Below, in pieces: positions 8,571-16,601 of a stretch of DNA of 64,000 nt. Positions within the stretch are counted from its first letter, which is position 1; each line of letters begins with the position of its first letter. The position numbers and the translations under genes are program-made. This DNA comes from Porticoccaceae bacterium (GTDB lineage: Bacteria > Pseudomonadota > Gammaproteobacteria > Pseudomonadales > Porticoccaceae): positions 54,010 to 118,009 of the forward strand of contig JAGPUQ010000027.1 of assembly GCA_018069525.1 (NCBI GenBank). The letters are read 5' to 3'. A model generated the notes under the pieces. The model was not told the origin of the DNA and did no database searches. It worked only from the letters and a program-made list of their open reading frames with translations.

Positions 8571-9649
8571 AGCTGACTCTCATCATCACTTGTCGATTGA
8601 TTCTGGGCCGGTGCGGAGCGATAGCCCGTGCGCTTGCGACCCGCCAGTTGATAACGTCGCACCGCTGCCTGATGCTCGGCCAGCGTCGCTGAAAATTGAT
8701 GACTGCCATCACCCTTGGCGACAAAATAAAGACTGCTGCCGTCTGCCGGATGCAGGGCTGCCTCAAGGGCATCGGCACCGGGATTGGCTATCGGTGTCGG
8801 TGGTAAACCATCGATCGTATAGGTGTTGTAGGGCGTCGGCTCCCGTAAATGCCGCCGTGTAATATTGCCCTGATAACGCTCTCCCAGACCATAAATAACC
8901 GTGGGATCCGTTTGCAGGCGCATGGGCTTGCGCAAGCGTCGCACAAATACGCCGGCAATTTGTGCGCGCTCAGCGGCGACACCGGTTTCGCGCTCCACGA
9001 TGGAAGCCATAATCAAGGCTTCGTAAGGCGAGGCATAGGGTAAGTTTTCTGCGCGCTGCTGCCATAGGTCCGTCAGTAAAATTTCCATGGCGCGATGTGC
9101 TTTCTGCAGAATATCCAGATCGCTGTCACCGGCGCTGTAGTTGTAGGTATCAGCGGCAAACCAGCCCTCTGGATTCGCTTGCTCGATACCGAGTCGCTGG
9201 GCAATTTGGCTTAAATCCAAACCAGTTACTTCGGTTTCAATACCTTCGTCGCCGGCCATTAGCGCTAACCACTCGCGCAGGGTTAGGCCTTCGGGAAAAG
9301 TAATACGGTATTGCACAACCTCACCGCTTTCGAGCTTGTCGAGCAAACTCAGCGGCGTGTCGTCGCGGGACAGGTGGTATTCCCCCGCGCGAATATTGCC
9401 ACGGCCGGTGAGTTTTACAAATAATCTAAAGGGCAGGTCGTACCTGAGAACCTCGCGCCGTTTAAGATCGCCGACCAAAGCAGACAAAGTTTGGCCCTTG
9501 GGAACCTTCAGCAAAAAAGCCCCTTCCGCACTCAACTGATCCGGCTCGAAGACGAGGGGCCGATTTAACTCTCGGTCCAGAGCAAATAAGGTCGCTACAC
9601 TAGCAACGAGTACCACACAAAACGCAAACACTTTAAAGCGACGTAACAT
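8567..9649 (-). CDS. mltG: Endolytic murein transglycosylase MltG
   Basis: A 360-residue inner-membrane enzyme (YceG family) that cleaves nascent peptidoglycan strands and sets glycan chain length. It has one N-terminal membrane helix (VFAFCVVLVASVATLFAL), a LysM-like subdomain (VPKGQTLSALVGDLK), and the catalytic domain with the active-site glutamate in ASIVERETG, followed by LQTDPTVIYGLG and YNTYTIDGLPPTPIANPG, all typical. It overlaps tmk by 4 bp and follows pabC across a 94-bp spacer built of repeated AGGTTTTA-like units. Confidence 0.95.
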   Translation of the reverse strand: MLRRFKVFAFCVVLVASVATLFALDRELNRPLVFEPDQLSAEGAFLLKVPKGQTLSALVGDLKRREVLRYDLPFRLFVKLTGRGNIRAGEYHLSRDDTPLSLLDKLESGEVVQYRITFPEGLTLREWLALMAGDEGIETEVTGLDLSQIAQRLGIEQANPEGWFAADTYNYSAGDSDLDILQKAHRAMEILLTDLWQQRAENLPYASPYEALIMASIVERETGVAAERAQIAGVFVRRLRKPMRLQTDPTVIYGLGERYQGNITRRHLREPTPYNTYTIDGLPPTPIANPGADALEAALHPADGSSLYFVAKGDGSHQFSATLAEHQAAVRRYQLAGRKRTGYRSAPAQNQSTSDDESQL

Positions 9650-9743
9650 ACTTCCCCACAGTACAAAATAAATTCCAGGCGGAAAACCTTACTTGTAAAA
9701 TCCTGTTTGTAAAACCTAAGCTCTAAAACCTGGCCGGTAAAGC

Positions 9744-10571
9744 TTAACAGTTAAAGCAAGGCACTTGAGCGTTCAACTGCGCGCGAATACTTTCCACCGC
9801 CTCAATACACGACCATTCACCACAACCGACAATGCTCGATACCGGCTCAATACCCCGCACCGAATTACACACAAACACGGCCTCCGCGCGAGCCAGGTCC
9901 TCAAGCCCAAAGCGAGCTTCTTCCACGACTAAACCCAAAGCCGGGAACACCTCTGCCCGTAGATATTCGCGCATCACTCCCTTTACCCCGCAACGGGACA
10001 AGTTTGGCGTTAGCCAGGTGCCGTCAAGCAAACAAAACAGGTTATTACTGAGCGCCTCTATCACCGCACCCTCACTATCCAGCAACAGGCCCTCGTGATC
10101 GGCGGATAACTCCCGCGCCGCCATTACCTGATCGAGGCGATTAAGATGTTTGATACCCGCTAGTGCGGGATTATCGGGCAAGCGATATTGGCAGGGCTGG
10201 AGGCGAAGCGGCCCGCGCTTCGCGGGCAAGGCTCGAAACTGGAGACAGTAAGTGGTGTCGTCCGCCGCTGACTGCGCATTGCGATATCCGCTGCCACCGT
10301 TTCCGGCAGTCAGGGTTAACTTGAGCACCCCCTCTGCGGGGGCCGCAGCCAGGGCCTGCTTCAGATACTGGGATAGTCGTTGCTCATCCACCTCAATACC
10401 CAGCACGGTCGCATCGGCGCACAAGCGGCGCTGGTGCCACGGCCACAGCGGCGCGACACCCTCGGCTATACGCATAGTCTCGAAGAGTCCGTGACCATAG
10501 TTAAAGCCACGGTCACCGACTACGACGTGATCCGTAGTCGCGCCGTTCACCCAGGCTAAAGTAGAATCCAT
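9744..10571 (-). CDS. pabC: Aminodeoxychorismate lyase
   Basis: A 275-residue fold-type IV PLP enzyme that releases pyruvate from 4-amino-4-deoxychorismate to give p-aminobenzoate for folate synthesis. Visible features are DRGFNYGHGLFETMR near the N-terminus, the PLP lysine in GIKHLNRLDQVMA, EALSNNLFCL and GVMREYL. Fold-type IV also includes branched-chain aminotransferases; the short length and the acpP-pabC-mltG context decide the call. fabF, usually between acpP and pabC, is absent. Confidence 0.92.
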   Translation of the reverse strand: MDSTLAWVNGATTDHVVVGDRGFNYGHGLFETMRIAEGVAPLWPWHQRRLCADATVLGIEVDEQRLSQYLKQALAAAPAEGVLKLTLTAGNGGSGYRNAQSAADDTTYCLQFRALPAKRGPLRLQPCQYRLPDNPALAGIKHLNRLDQVMAARELSADHEGLLLDSEGAVIEALSNNLFCLLDGTWLTPNLSRCGVKGVMREYLRAEVFPALGLVVEEARFGLEDLARAEAVFVCNSVRGIEPVSSIVGCGEWSCIEAVESIRAQLNAQVPCFNC

Positions 10572-10668
10572 ATTAAAATTATCAGCTATGTTTGGCTGCT
10601 ATACCAGAGTAGCCCCACTCGTGTGTTAGCGTTATTTATGCCTCTGCTCACTTCGCGCAGGCTAAACA

Positions 10669-10700
10669 TAAAAAAGCCGCCGATGATGACCATCGGCGGC
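10669..10700 (-). terminator. Rho-independent terminator downstream of acpP
   Basis: A perfect 10-bp stem GCCGCCGATG/CATCGGCGGC (10676-10685 and 10691-10700) with a 5-nt loop, followed on the minus strand by a T-run (A-run 10671-10675 on the plus strand). It lies about 64 bp beyond the acpP stop and before pabC, so it should end or attenuate the fabD-fabG-acpP transcript. Confidence 0.93.
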
Positions 10701-10763
10701 TCTCGCGAGCCACTACTGATAAGTAATAGCTCGACTTGAAAAGACTGGAAGCCTAAAGGCTTA

Positions 10764-11000
10764 TCAGCCCAAATTCTTCTCAATGTAATCAACTGCGTCT
10801 TTTACTGAACCCAGTTTTTCAGCGTCTTCATCGGGAATTTCAGTATCAAATTCCTCCTCCAGCGCCATAATTAATTCAACCGTATCCAGGGAATCTGCTC
10901 CCAGATCTTCGATAAAGGACGAATCTGGCTTAACTTCATCTACCTTAACGCCCAATTGCTCGGCAACCATTTTAATAACGCGTTCTTGTGTATCGCTCAT
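10764..11000 (-). CDS. acpP: Acyl carrier protein
   Basis: A 78-residue acidic, helical carrier protein. The 4'-phosphopantetheine attachment serine is Ser37 in [11 protein letters not shown]. The sequence is near-canonical ([21 protein letters not shown], then [17 protein letters not shown]). It carries growing acyl chains in fatty acid synthesis. It lies downstream of fabG across a 187-bp spacer that could hold its own promoter, and is followed by a strong terminator. Confidence 0.98.
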   Translation of the reverse strand: MSDTQERVIKMVAEQLGVKVDEVKPDSSFIEDLGADSLDTVELIMALEEEFDTEIPDEDAEKLGSVKDAVDYIEKNLG

Positions 11001-11187
11001 GCTCTAAAGTACTCCTTTGTACCAATTGTAGTTATTTCATTTCATTATCGGAATTAACCTGCCTAACCCCGATACCCCAAATTTGCGGAGGGCATTTTAC
11101 CTAAAAAACGCTCCGACGTAACTGCTTTACTTAATTCAGTTTATTTCGCGCGATTCGGGATACTCTTGACACTCGAGGGCTAAGGGT

Positions 11188-11943
11188 TTAGCCCATGTAC
11201 ATGCCGCCGTTCACCTGAATGGTTTCACCGGTGATATAGCCACCCCCTAAACCTGCCAGAAAGCTCACTACTGCGGCAATTTCTTCCGGTTGTCCCAGAC
11301 GGGCCAGAGGAATTGAACTCAGCATTGCGTCGCGACTGGCTTCGGGCAAGTCCTTGGTCATATCGGTATCAATAAACCCCGGAGCGACGGTATTCACAGT
11401 GATATTGCGCGAGCCTAACTCTTTAGCCAGGGCGCGCCCCAGGCCCGCTACGCCCGCTTTAGTGGCGGCGTAGTTAGCTTGTCCGGCATTGCCCATCGAA
11501 CCAACCACCGAGCTAATATTAATAATACGACCCCAGCGCGCCTTGGTCATACCCTTGGCACAAATCTTACAGAGCCGGAACACCGCGCTCAAGTTCGTCT
11601 CGATAACGTCTGACCACTCGTCGTCTTTCATACGCAGCAGCAGGTTATCACGGGTAATGCCGGCGTTATTGACCAGAATCAAGGGTGCGCCATATTCCTC
11701 ATTGATGGCTTTAACCACCGTCGTTATCGATTCAGCGTCGGTGACATTAAGGGCCATACCACAACCCTGGACACCGTTTTCTTTAAAGCGGGCCGAAATA
11801 CGCTCTGCGCCCTCAGCAGTAGTTGCAGTACCCACAACGGTGGCCCCTGCTTTACCGAGCATATCGGCAATCGCGGCACCAATGCCGCGGCTGGCACCGG
11901 TGACCAATGCGACTTTACCTTCCAGTTCTTGCTGCTGACTCAT
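11188..11943 (-). CDS. fabG: 3-oxoacyl-[ACP] reductase FabG
   Basis: A 251-residue short-chain dehydrogenase that reduces beta-ketoacyl-ACP with NADPH. The cofactor motif VTGASRGIGAAIA, the NNAGITRDNLLLRM segment, the catalytic Ser (NISSVVG) and YAATKAGVAG, and the C-terminal GGYITGETIQVNGGMYM are all present as in FabG of fatty acid synthesis. It is located between fabD and acpP as expected. Confidence 0.96.
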   Translation of the reverse strand: MSQQQELEGKVALVTGASRGIGAAIADMLGKAGATVVGTATTAEGAERISARFKENGVQGCGMALNVTDAESITTVVKAINEEYGAPLILVNNAGITRDNLLLRMKDDEWSDVIETNLSAVFRLCKICAKGMTKARWGRIINISSVVGSMGNAGQANYAATKAGVAGLGRALAKELGSRNITVNTVAPGFIDTDMTKDLPEASRDAMLSSIPLARLGQPEEIAAVVSFLAGLGGGYITGETIQVNGGMYMG

Positions 11944-11960
11944 CGTACTTCTCCCTTTAC

Positions 11961-12027
11961 TTAAACCTACTTAAACCTGCTTAAACTTCAGTATTAGTTA
12001 ACACCTGACATTAATTAACACCTGACA
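11961..12027. repeat. Degenerate tandem repeats in the fabD-fabG spacer
   Basis: Three 10-bp units (TTAAACCTAC, TTAAACCTGC, TTAAACTTCA; 11961-11990) are followed by two 17-bp units (11994-12010 and 12011-12027) differing at one base. The second 17-bp unit, read on the minus strand, is the last codons and stop of fabD; the first is a copy of that gene end lying just downstream of it. Confidence 0.9.
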
Positions 12028-12958
12028 AGGCGCTTTCCAGGCTTGCCACATCGTCGGTAGATAACGCGATGAGGGATTTGTTAATGCGTTTGTTCAGGCC
12101 ACTCAAAACCTTACCAGTTCCACACTCGACCGTGATTTCTACACCGCGGGCAGCCACCGCCTCGATGCAGTCTACCCAGCGTACCGGGCTGTAGACCTGC
12201 TCGATCATCAAAGCTTTAATCGCTGCGGGGTCGGCTTCCGCCTGCCCGTTCACATTGTGTATCACCGGAATTTGGGGAGCGGCAAATACCGCACTCTCAA
12301 TTTTTGCGGATAACTGCTCCGCCGCTGGCCGCATTAACTCCGTGTGGAAAGGCGCACTCACCGGTAAAGGTAAGGCACGCTTGGCACCCGCCGCCTTACA
12401 CAGCTCTATAGCGCGCGTCACCGCTGCCGCTTGCCCTGCGATAACCACTTGCCCCGGGGCATTGTAATTAACCGCGGCAACCACACTGCCGGCGTCTGCG
12501 CTTACGGCCTCAGTACAACAGCGCTCAATCTCAGCATCGGCAAGACCGATAATGGCCGCCATCGCACCGACGCCAACCGGCACGGCGGCTTGCATGTATT
12601 GACCTCGACAACGCACCAGGTCAACCGCATCTTCAAAGGCCACCACTCCAGCGCACACCAGAGCCGACCACTCGCCCAAACTATGTCCTGCGACCACACC
12701 CGGTACCGGGCCACCGCTATCGCGCCAGATGCGCCACATTGCGGTACTGGCAGTCAGTAGTAGCGGTTGGGTACGCTCGGTCAAATTAATATCGGCATCG
12801 GCCCCCGACTGGCACAAGGCCCACAGGTCGTAACCCAGCACCTCTGAAGCTGCTCCGAAGGTTTGTCCAATCTGCGGGAATTTTTCCGCCAGATCAGCCT
12901 GCATACCAATTTTTTGTGAGCCCTGACCGGGAAACAGTAAAGCAAGTTTATCGTTCAA
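12011..12958 (-). CDS. fabD: Malonyl-CoA:ACP transacylase
   Basis: A 315-residue enzyme that transfers malonyl groups from CoA to ACP. LLFPGQGSQKIGM at the N-terminus, the nucleophile serine in VVAGHSLGEWSAL, and the histidine in SAPFHTELM form the classic catalytic set. It leads the fabD-fabG-acpP unit. The upstream 300 bp to rpmF, where plsX and fabH often lie, contains no gene. A perfect palindrome 170 bp upstream may be a regulatory site. Confidence 0.97.
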   Translation of the reverse strand: MNDKLALLFPGQGSQKIGMQADLAEKFPQIGQTFGAASEVLGYDLWALCQSGADADINLTERTQPLLLTASTAMWRIWRDSGGPVPGVVAGHSLGEWSALVCAGVVAFEDAVDLVRCRGQYMQAAVPVGVGAMAAIIGLADAEIERCCTEAVSADAGSVVAAVNYNAPGQVVIAGQAAAVTRAIELCKAAGAKRALPLPVSAPFHTELMRPAAEQLSAKIESAVFAAPQIPVIHNVNGQAEADPAAIKALMIEQVYSPVRWVDCIEAVAARGVEITVECGTGKVLSGLNKRINKSLIALSTDDVASLESALSGVN

Positions 12959-13046
12959 GATAACAACCCTGTTGGTTTAGCTATTTGTTTAGTTGAAAGC
13001 GGCAATTGTTTAAGTAAAAACGACAAAGAATTATTTTTATATTTTT

Positions 13047-13082
13047 TAATGTAGCAATTAATGTAGCTATTAATGTAGTGAA
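13047..13082. repeat. 12-bp tandem repeat, three degenerate copies
   Basis: TAATGTAGCAAT, TAATGTAGCTAT and TAATGTAGTGAA lie head to tail upstream of fabD. The first eight bases are identical in all three copies. Confidence 0.9.
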
Positions 13083-13127
13083 AAACGCCGGGCAAGACTG
13101 CGCACAGCCAATATTCGACCACGCAAT

Positions 13128-13149
13128 TATCGGAATAGCTATTCCGATA
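13128..13149. promoter_or_regulatory. 22-bp perfect palindrome upstream of fabD
   Basis: The half-site TATCGGAATAG is followed directly by its exact complement with no spacer. It lies 170 bp upstream of the fabD start and 110 bp beyond the rpmF stop. A perfect, gapless dyad of this length is typical of a dimeric repressor operator, but the binding protein cannot be named; a hairpin role is less likely because there would be no loop. Confidence 0.55.
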
Positions 13150-13258
13150 GCGAACAATAGAAAAAAGCGGGACAGGCCGAAGTAAAACCCTAATCATCGT
13201 ATTCCATTTCTCATACCCCCGCTTAAAAGCGGCAATATGAGTTTAAGAGAAGCGATAG

Positions 13259-13438
13259 TTAGTCGTTGTTGGTTTCGACTACTTTGCGGCCGCGATAAAA
13301 ACCATCGGCAGTTACGTGGTGACGGAGATGCTTTTCGCCAGTAACTTCATCTACCGACAGCGTAGCGGCGGTAAGAGTGTCGTGGGAGCGGCGCATGCCT
13401 CGACGAGAGCGAGTTTTGCGACTTTTTTGTACGGCCAT
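13259..13438 (-). CDS. rpmF: 50S ribosomal protein L32
   Basis: A 59-residue basic protein beginning [20 protein letters not shown] and ending in KVVETNND, which is bacterial L32 of the cysteine-free type. The central [17 protein letters not shown] and GFYRGRKVV are conserved. It is preceded by a GGAGGCACC Shine-Dalgarno on the minus strand. It follows yceD on the same strand, as in most gammaproteobacteria. Confidence 0.97.
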   Translation of the reverse strand: MAVQKSRKTRSRRGMRRSHDTLTAATLSVDEVTGEKHLRHHVTADGFYRGRKVVETNND

Positions 13439-13550
13439 GGGTGCCTCCTAAACGGCAATGTCGTAAGTCAGTACATTTAAATTCAATACATTTAAACGCT
13501 GACATATGAAGCTGCCATTAATTAGTTAATAGCAGTCTATATCTATCTAT

Positions 13551-13600
13551 AACTTTCTATGTCTTTCTATGTCTTTCTATGACTATCCATAACTAGCTAT
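13551..13600. repeat. 10-bp tandem repeat in the yceD-rpmF spacer
   Basis: Five consecutive 10-bp units related to CTTTCTATGT (two exact GTCTTTCTAT copies, the others degenerate) fill the spacer between yceD and rpmF, with further related ctat-rich sequence on the left side. Confidence 0.9.
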
Positions 13601-13663
13601 AGCTTCTGCACTTACCTTAAGATTAAAACCTTAAGTAAAAAATTTTCAATTCATTCTTTTAAC

Positions 13664-14209
13664 CTAACTCGGTTTTTTCAACTGCTCCAATATCTGGAAG
13701 GGGTTGTCTTTACCTGCCTCCTTACCTGCCACATTGCTCTCGTCTTCACCAAACGAAAATCTGAGGCCCGGTTCGCAAGCCCCACTCGGGTGCAAGGCCA
13801 CAATGGGCAAATTCAGCAACAGCTCATCTTCGATCAGAGCGTGTAAATCGCTACTTTCCGAGTCTACTAGCCAGGGATCTAAGCGCCTCGGCAAGCCGAC
13901 CGCATCCTCGTCTTTGCGCACCGCGCCGAGAGTAAATTTACCATTCAAGACCTGGGACAGCTGACCTAAACAACGCTGGCAACTCAGACTGACTTCGCCT
14001 CGCACCGATCCCGACACCTCGGCAAAACCCTCATCACCGATAAAAAACTCAAGCTCTGCGTGAACACTGTCAGGCACTACCGGCGCCACTTCACCCAAAC
14101 GAGATAGGTGCGCGGTCTCGATTTGACCGCTCAAACTAGCCCCCTGAACCGCTAATTTAAACACATCAACGGTATGCGGTAACGATGACTCAGGTGTGAC
14201 TATCGGCAT
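13664..14209 (-). CDS. yceD: YceD family (DUF177) 23S rRNA accumulation protein
   Basis: A 181-residue DUF177 protein. The conserved core with a CxxC pair (LSCQRCLGQL, about residues 76-85) and the downstream DLHALIEDELLLNLPIVALHP are diagnostic. YceD is required for normal 23S rRNA accumulation in bacteria and plants. It is always linked to rpmF, as here. It is divergent from maf with a 90-bp spacer that must hold both promoters. Confidence 0.93.
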   Translation of the reverse strand: MPIVTPESSLPHTVDVFKLAVQGASLSGQIETAHLSRLGEVAPVVPDSVHAELEFFIGDEGFAEVSGSVRGEVSLSCQRCLGQLSQVLNGKFTLGAVRKDEDAVGLPRRLDPWLVDSESSDLHALIEDELLLNLPIVALHPSGACEPGLRFSFGEDESNVAGKEAGKDNPFQILEQLKKPS

Positions 14210-14299
14210 AGCGGCGCGATTTTAGGCGTATGGCCTTGATCTGTCAAAGAAAAATAGCGCATTATTGCAAGCTTTTAACAACTATCGCGATATAAGCCG

Positions 14300-14890
14300 A
14301 TGAAACTCACTTTAGCGTCCTCTTCCCCCTACCGTCGGCAACTACTGGAGCGCTTTGGTTTGGCCTTTGAGCACTGTGCGCCCAACGTCGACGAACACCC
14401 AAATCCCGATGAAGACCCGGCGCATTTGGCCGAGCGTTTATCCATTGCCAAGGCCCGGGCCATACACAGCCAGGTACCGCCCGACCATGATTCTCTGCAC
14501 CTGATTATCGGCTCGGATCAAACCGCCGCCTGTAATGGCCAACTTTACGGCAAACCCGGTAATGCCGAATCCGCCACCCAACAACTCGCCAGCCTGTCGG
14601 GCAATACCGCGGTTTTTTATACCGGCGTCTGCGTGCTCAATCGCGCCAGCCAAACCCAACTGAGTGCAGTGGTCAGCACTACAGTGATCTTTCGGGCTTT
14701 GGATGCAATCAGTATCACCCGCTACCTGGAGCGAGAGCAGCCCTTTGACTGCGCCGGCTCCTTCAAGGCCGAAGGCCTGGGGATCGCTTTGTTTGAAGCC
14801 ATTCACAGCGACGACCCAACGGCCTTGACCGGCCTGCCGCTGATTCGGCTATGCCAATTACTGGAGCAATCCGGCTGCCAGATAATCTGA
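14300..14890 (+). CDS. Maf family nucleotide pyrophosphatase (YceF-like)
   Basis: A 196-residue house-cleaning enzyme. LASSSPYRRQLLERFGLAFE at the N-terminus and SDQTAACNGQLYGKPG in the middle are the Maf signatures; the QTAACNG form (instead of DTVV) and location beside yceD/rpmF match the YceF branch, which hydrolyses 7-methyl-GTP. It is the only plus-strand gene in this cluster and converges on the HAD phosphatase gene across a 45-bp spacer filled by a 17-bp repeat. Confidence 0.9.
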   Translation: MKLTLASSSPYRRQLLERFGLAFEHCAPNVDEHPNPDEDPAHLAERLSIAKARAIHSQVPPDHDSLHLIIGSDQTAACNGQLYGKPGNAESATQQLASLSGNTAVFYTGVCVLNRASQTQLSAVVSTTVIFRALDAISITRYLEREQPFDCAGSFKAEGLGIALFEAIHSDDPTALTGLPLIRLCQLLEQSGCQII

Positions 14891-14895
14891 ACAAT

Positions 14896-14929
14896 AGCTC
14901 TTCCTTAAGAACAGCTCTTTCTTAAGAAC
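14896..14929. repeat. 17-bp tandem repeat between maf and the HAD gene
   Basis: Two adjacent 17-bp units (AGCTCTTCCTTAAGAAC and AGCTCTTTCTTAAGAAC) differ at one base and are followed by a partial third. They fill the space between two convergent genes. The internal CTTAAG pieces can also pair as short hairpins. Confidence 0.9.
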
Positions 14930-14935
14930 CCTTCT

Positions 14936-15580
14936 TTAAGAGTAATGAGCCGCAATACAGTCGGCAAACTCCCCGCAGTGATCTACGCAGGCAATGGGAT
15001 CGTAGCCGAGCAAACGCTCGACACTGTGGGCCCCGTAGCTCACCGCCAGGCGCGGCATGGCAATGTGCTGGGCCATTGCCATATCGAACACCGTATCGCC
15101 AATCATCAGCGCCGCTTGCGGGGCCAGCCCCTGATCTGCCAGCAAGGTCTTCAACATTAAAGGGTCGGGCTTGGAGGCGGTTTCATCGGCGCATATAGTC
15201 GCGTGGAAAAAATCACTCATATCCAGCTTAGCGAGCACTCGGTCTAGCCCGCGACGACTTTTCCCCGTCGCCACCGCTAGTACCCGGCCCTGCTCACGGA
15301 AATGATGGAGAGCCTCCAGGGCACCGGGGAAAAACGGCGATGGCTCGGCATCTTCGCGCACAAAGTGTGTGGCGTAGCTGTCCCGCAAACGGGTCACTTG
15401 ATCCGACTCAATTCCGGGGAATAACTGTTCCAGGGCTTCTCGCATACCCAGGCCGACAATATCGCGACCCTCAGCCAGGCTGGGGATAGGCAGACCCTCA
15501 TCATCGGCGGCAAGCTGCAAACAGTGAGCGATGCGTTCGATGGAATCACACAAGGTCCCATCCCAATCGAAAATCAGCAT
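14936..15580 (-). CDS. HAD-IA family hydrolase (phosphoglycolate phosphatase-like)
   Basis: A 214-residue haloacid-dehalogenase phosphatase. Motif I DWDGTLCDS begins at about residue 4 with both aspartates, motif II is VATGKSRRG, motif III lysine is in SKPDPLM, and motif IV is IGDTVFDMAMA. The helical cap lies between motifs I and II. It overlaps rluC by 7 bp, so the two are translationally coupled; this rluC-HAD pair occurs in pseudomonads and its substrate is unknown. Confidence 0.9.
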   Translation of the reverse strand: MLIFDWDGTLCDSIERIAHCLQLAADDEGLPIPSLAEGRDIVGLGMREALEQLFPGIESDQVTRLRDSYATHFVREDAEPSPFFPGALEALHHFREQGRVLAVATGKSRRGLDRVLAKLDMSDFFHATICADETASKPDPLMLKTLLADQGLAPQAALMIGDTVFDMAMAQHIAMPRLAVSYGAHSVERLLGYDPIACVDHCGEFADCIAAHYS

Positions 15581-16536
15581 CCCACACCCGGCAAGTTCGT
15601 CAATACCCGGTCTAGCTCCTCGGGCAAGGGCGCTTCACAGACCAGGCGCTCGGCAGTTAGCGGGTCTTTGAAGCCTAATTTAGCCGCATGTAAAAATAGC
15701 CGCTTCAGGCCCAGGGTTTTGAAGGTCTTATTGTCGGCCTTGTCGCCGTATTTGGGGTCCCCCGCGATAGGATGCCCCATAAGCTGACAGTGAACGCGAA
15801 TCTGGTGGGTGCGCCCGGTTTCCAGCGTCACTTCCAGCAAGGTAAACCCGGCAAAGACTTTAAGTACCTTAAAGTGCGTTACCGCCGCCTTGCCCGCGCT
15901 ATCGGCACGCACCACTCGCTCACCGGAACTCAAGGTGTTCTTTAGTAGCGGTGCATCCACCACGGTCAAACCCTTCGGCCAATTGCCGACCACCAGGGCC
16001 AAATATTTTTTGGTGATGGAGCCAGCGCGCATCTGCTCCTGCAAATCCTTCAGGGCGGCACGTTTTTTAGTGATCAACAGACAGCCGGAGGTGTCGCGAT
16101 CCAGGCGGTGCACTAACTCAAGATGTCTGGCGTCCGGCCATATATTGCGCAGGGCTTCTATCGCCCCCAAACTCACACCGCTGCCACCGTGCACGGCAAG
16201 ACCTGAGGGCTTGTTGAGCACCAGCCAATCATCAGTTTGACGAACAATACTGGAGAGTAACTCGCTACGCAGCCCCTGACTCGCGGGCGGTGGCGCTCCC
16301 CGCTCCGCTACCCGAATGGGCGGCAGACGCAGCTGATCACCGGCCAGCAAGCGATACTCGGGCTTAATCCGCCCTTTATTGACCCGCACCTCCCCCTTGC
16401 GCAACAAGCGGTAAATCCGCGACTTGGGCACCCCTTTTAAACGGCTTAGCAAAAAGTTGTCTATACGCTGCCCGGCGGTTTCCGAGTCTATATCGACAAA
16501 ACTGACGGCTGCGTACTGAGAATCATCGACGCTCAC
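15574..16536 (-). CDS. rluC: 23S rRNA pseudouridine synthase RluC
   Basis: A 320-residue enzyme that makes pseudouridine at 23S positions 955, 2504 and 2580 in E. coli. An N-terminal S4 RNA-binding domain (QRIDNFLLSRLKGVPKSRIY) is followed by the RluA-type catalytic domain with the aspartate in HRLDRDTSGCLL and by RTHQIRVHCQLMGHPIAGD. The start is a GTG. It is divergent from rne, the same arrangement as in E. coli and Pseudomonas. Confidence 0.95.
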   Translation of the reverse strand: MSVDDSQYAAVSFVDIDSETAGQRIDNFLLSRLKGVPKSRIYRLLRKGEVRVNKGRIKPEYRLLAGDQLRLPPIRVAERGAPPPASQGLRSELLSSIVRQTDDWLVLNKPSGLAVHGGSGVSLGAIEALRNIWPDARHLELVHRLDRDTSGCLLITKKRAALKDLQEQMRAGSITKKYLALVVGNWPKGLTVVDAPLLKNTLSSGERVVRADSAGKAAVTHFKVLKVFAGFTLLEVTLETGRTHQIRVHCQLMGHPIAGDPKYGDKADNKTFKTLGLKRLFLHAAKLGFKDPLTAERLVCEAPLPEELDRVLTNLPGVGC

Positions 16537-16569
16537 GGTGGTCCACCTGATAAAGTAATTGGATTAGCC

Positions 16570-16601
16570 CACCCCTTATGGGGTGTTCAGCACGGAACAC
16601 C
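16570..16601. promoter_or_regulatory. Two overlapping hairpins in the rluC leader
   Basis: CACCCC-TTAT-GGGGTG (16570-16585) and GGTGTTC-AGCACG-GAACACC (16582-16601) share the bases 16582-16585, so they cannot form together. They lie 34-65 bp upstream of the rluC start. Mutually exclusive stems could act as a leader switch, but no regulator or ligand can be named. Confidence 0.4.

Larger units (their letters stand above)
12959..13258. other. Gene-free spacer between rpmF and fabD
   Basis: About 300 bp of AT-rich sequence with no credible gene. It contains a 12-bp tandem repeat, a 22-bp perfect palindrome and T-rich tracts. In related genomes plsX, often with fabH, fills this position. Confidence 0.8.

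Noticed and set aside
10586..10792. 68-codon minus-strand frame
   Set aside because: It runs through the acpP terminator and overlaps the acpP end.
12955..13197. 80-codon minus-strand frame in the fabD upstream spacer
   Set aside because: It covers the tandem repeat and palindrome, has no RBS and a low-complexity translation; not plsX or fabH.
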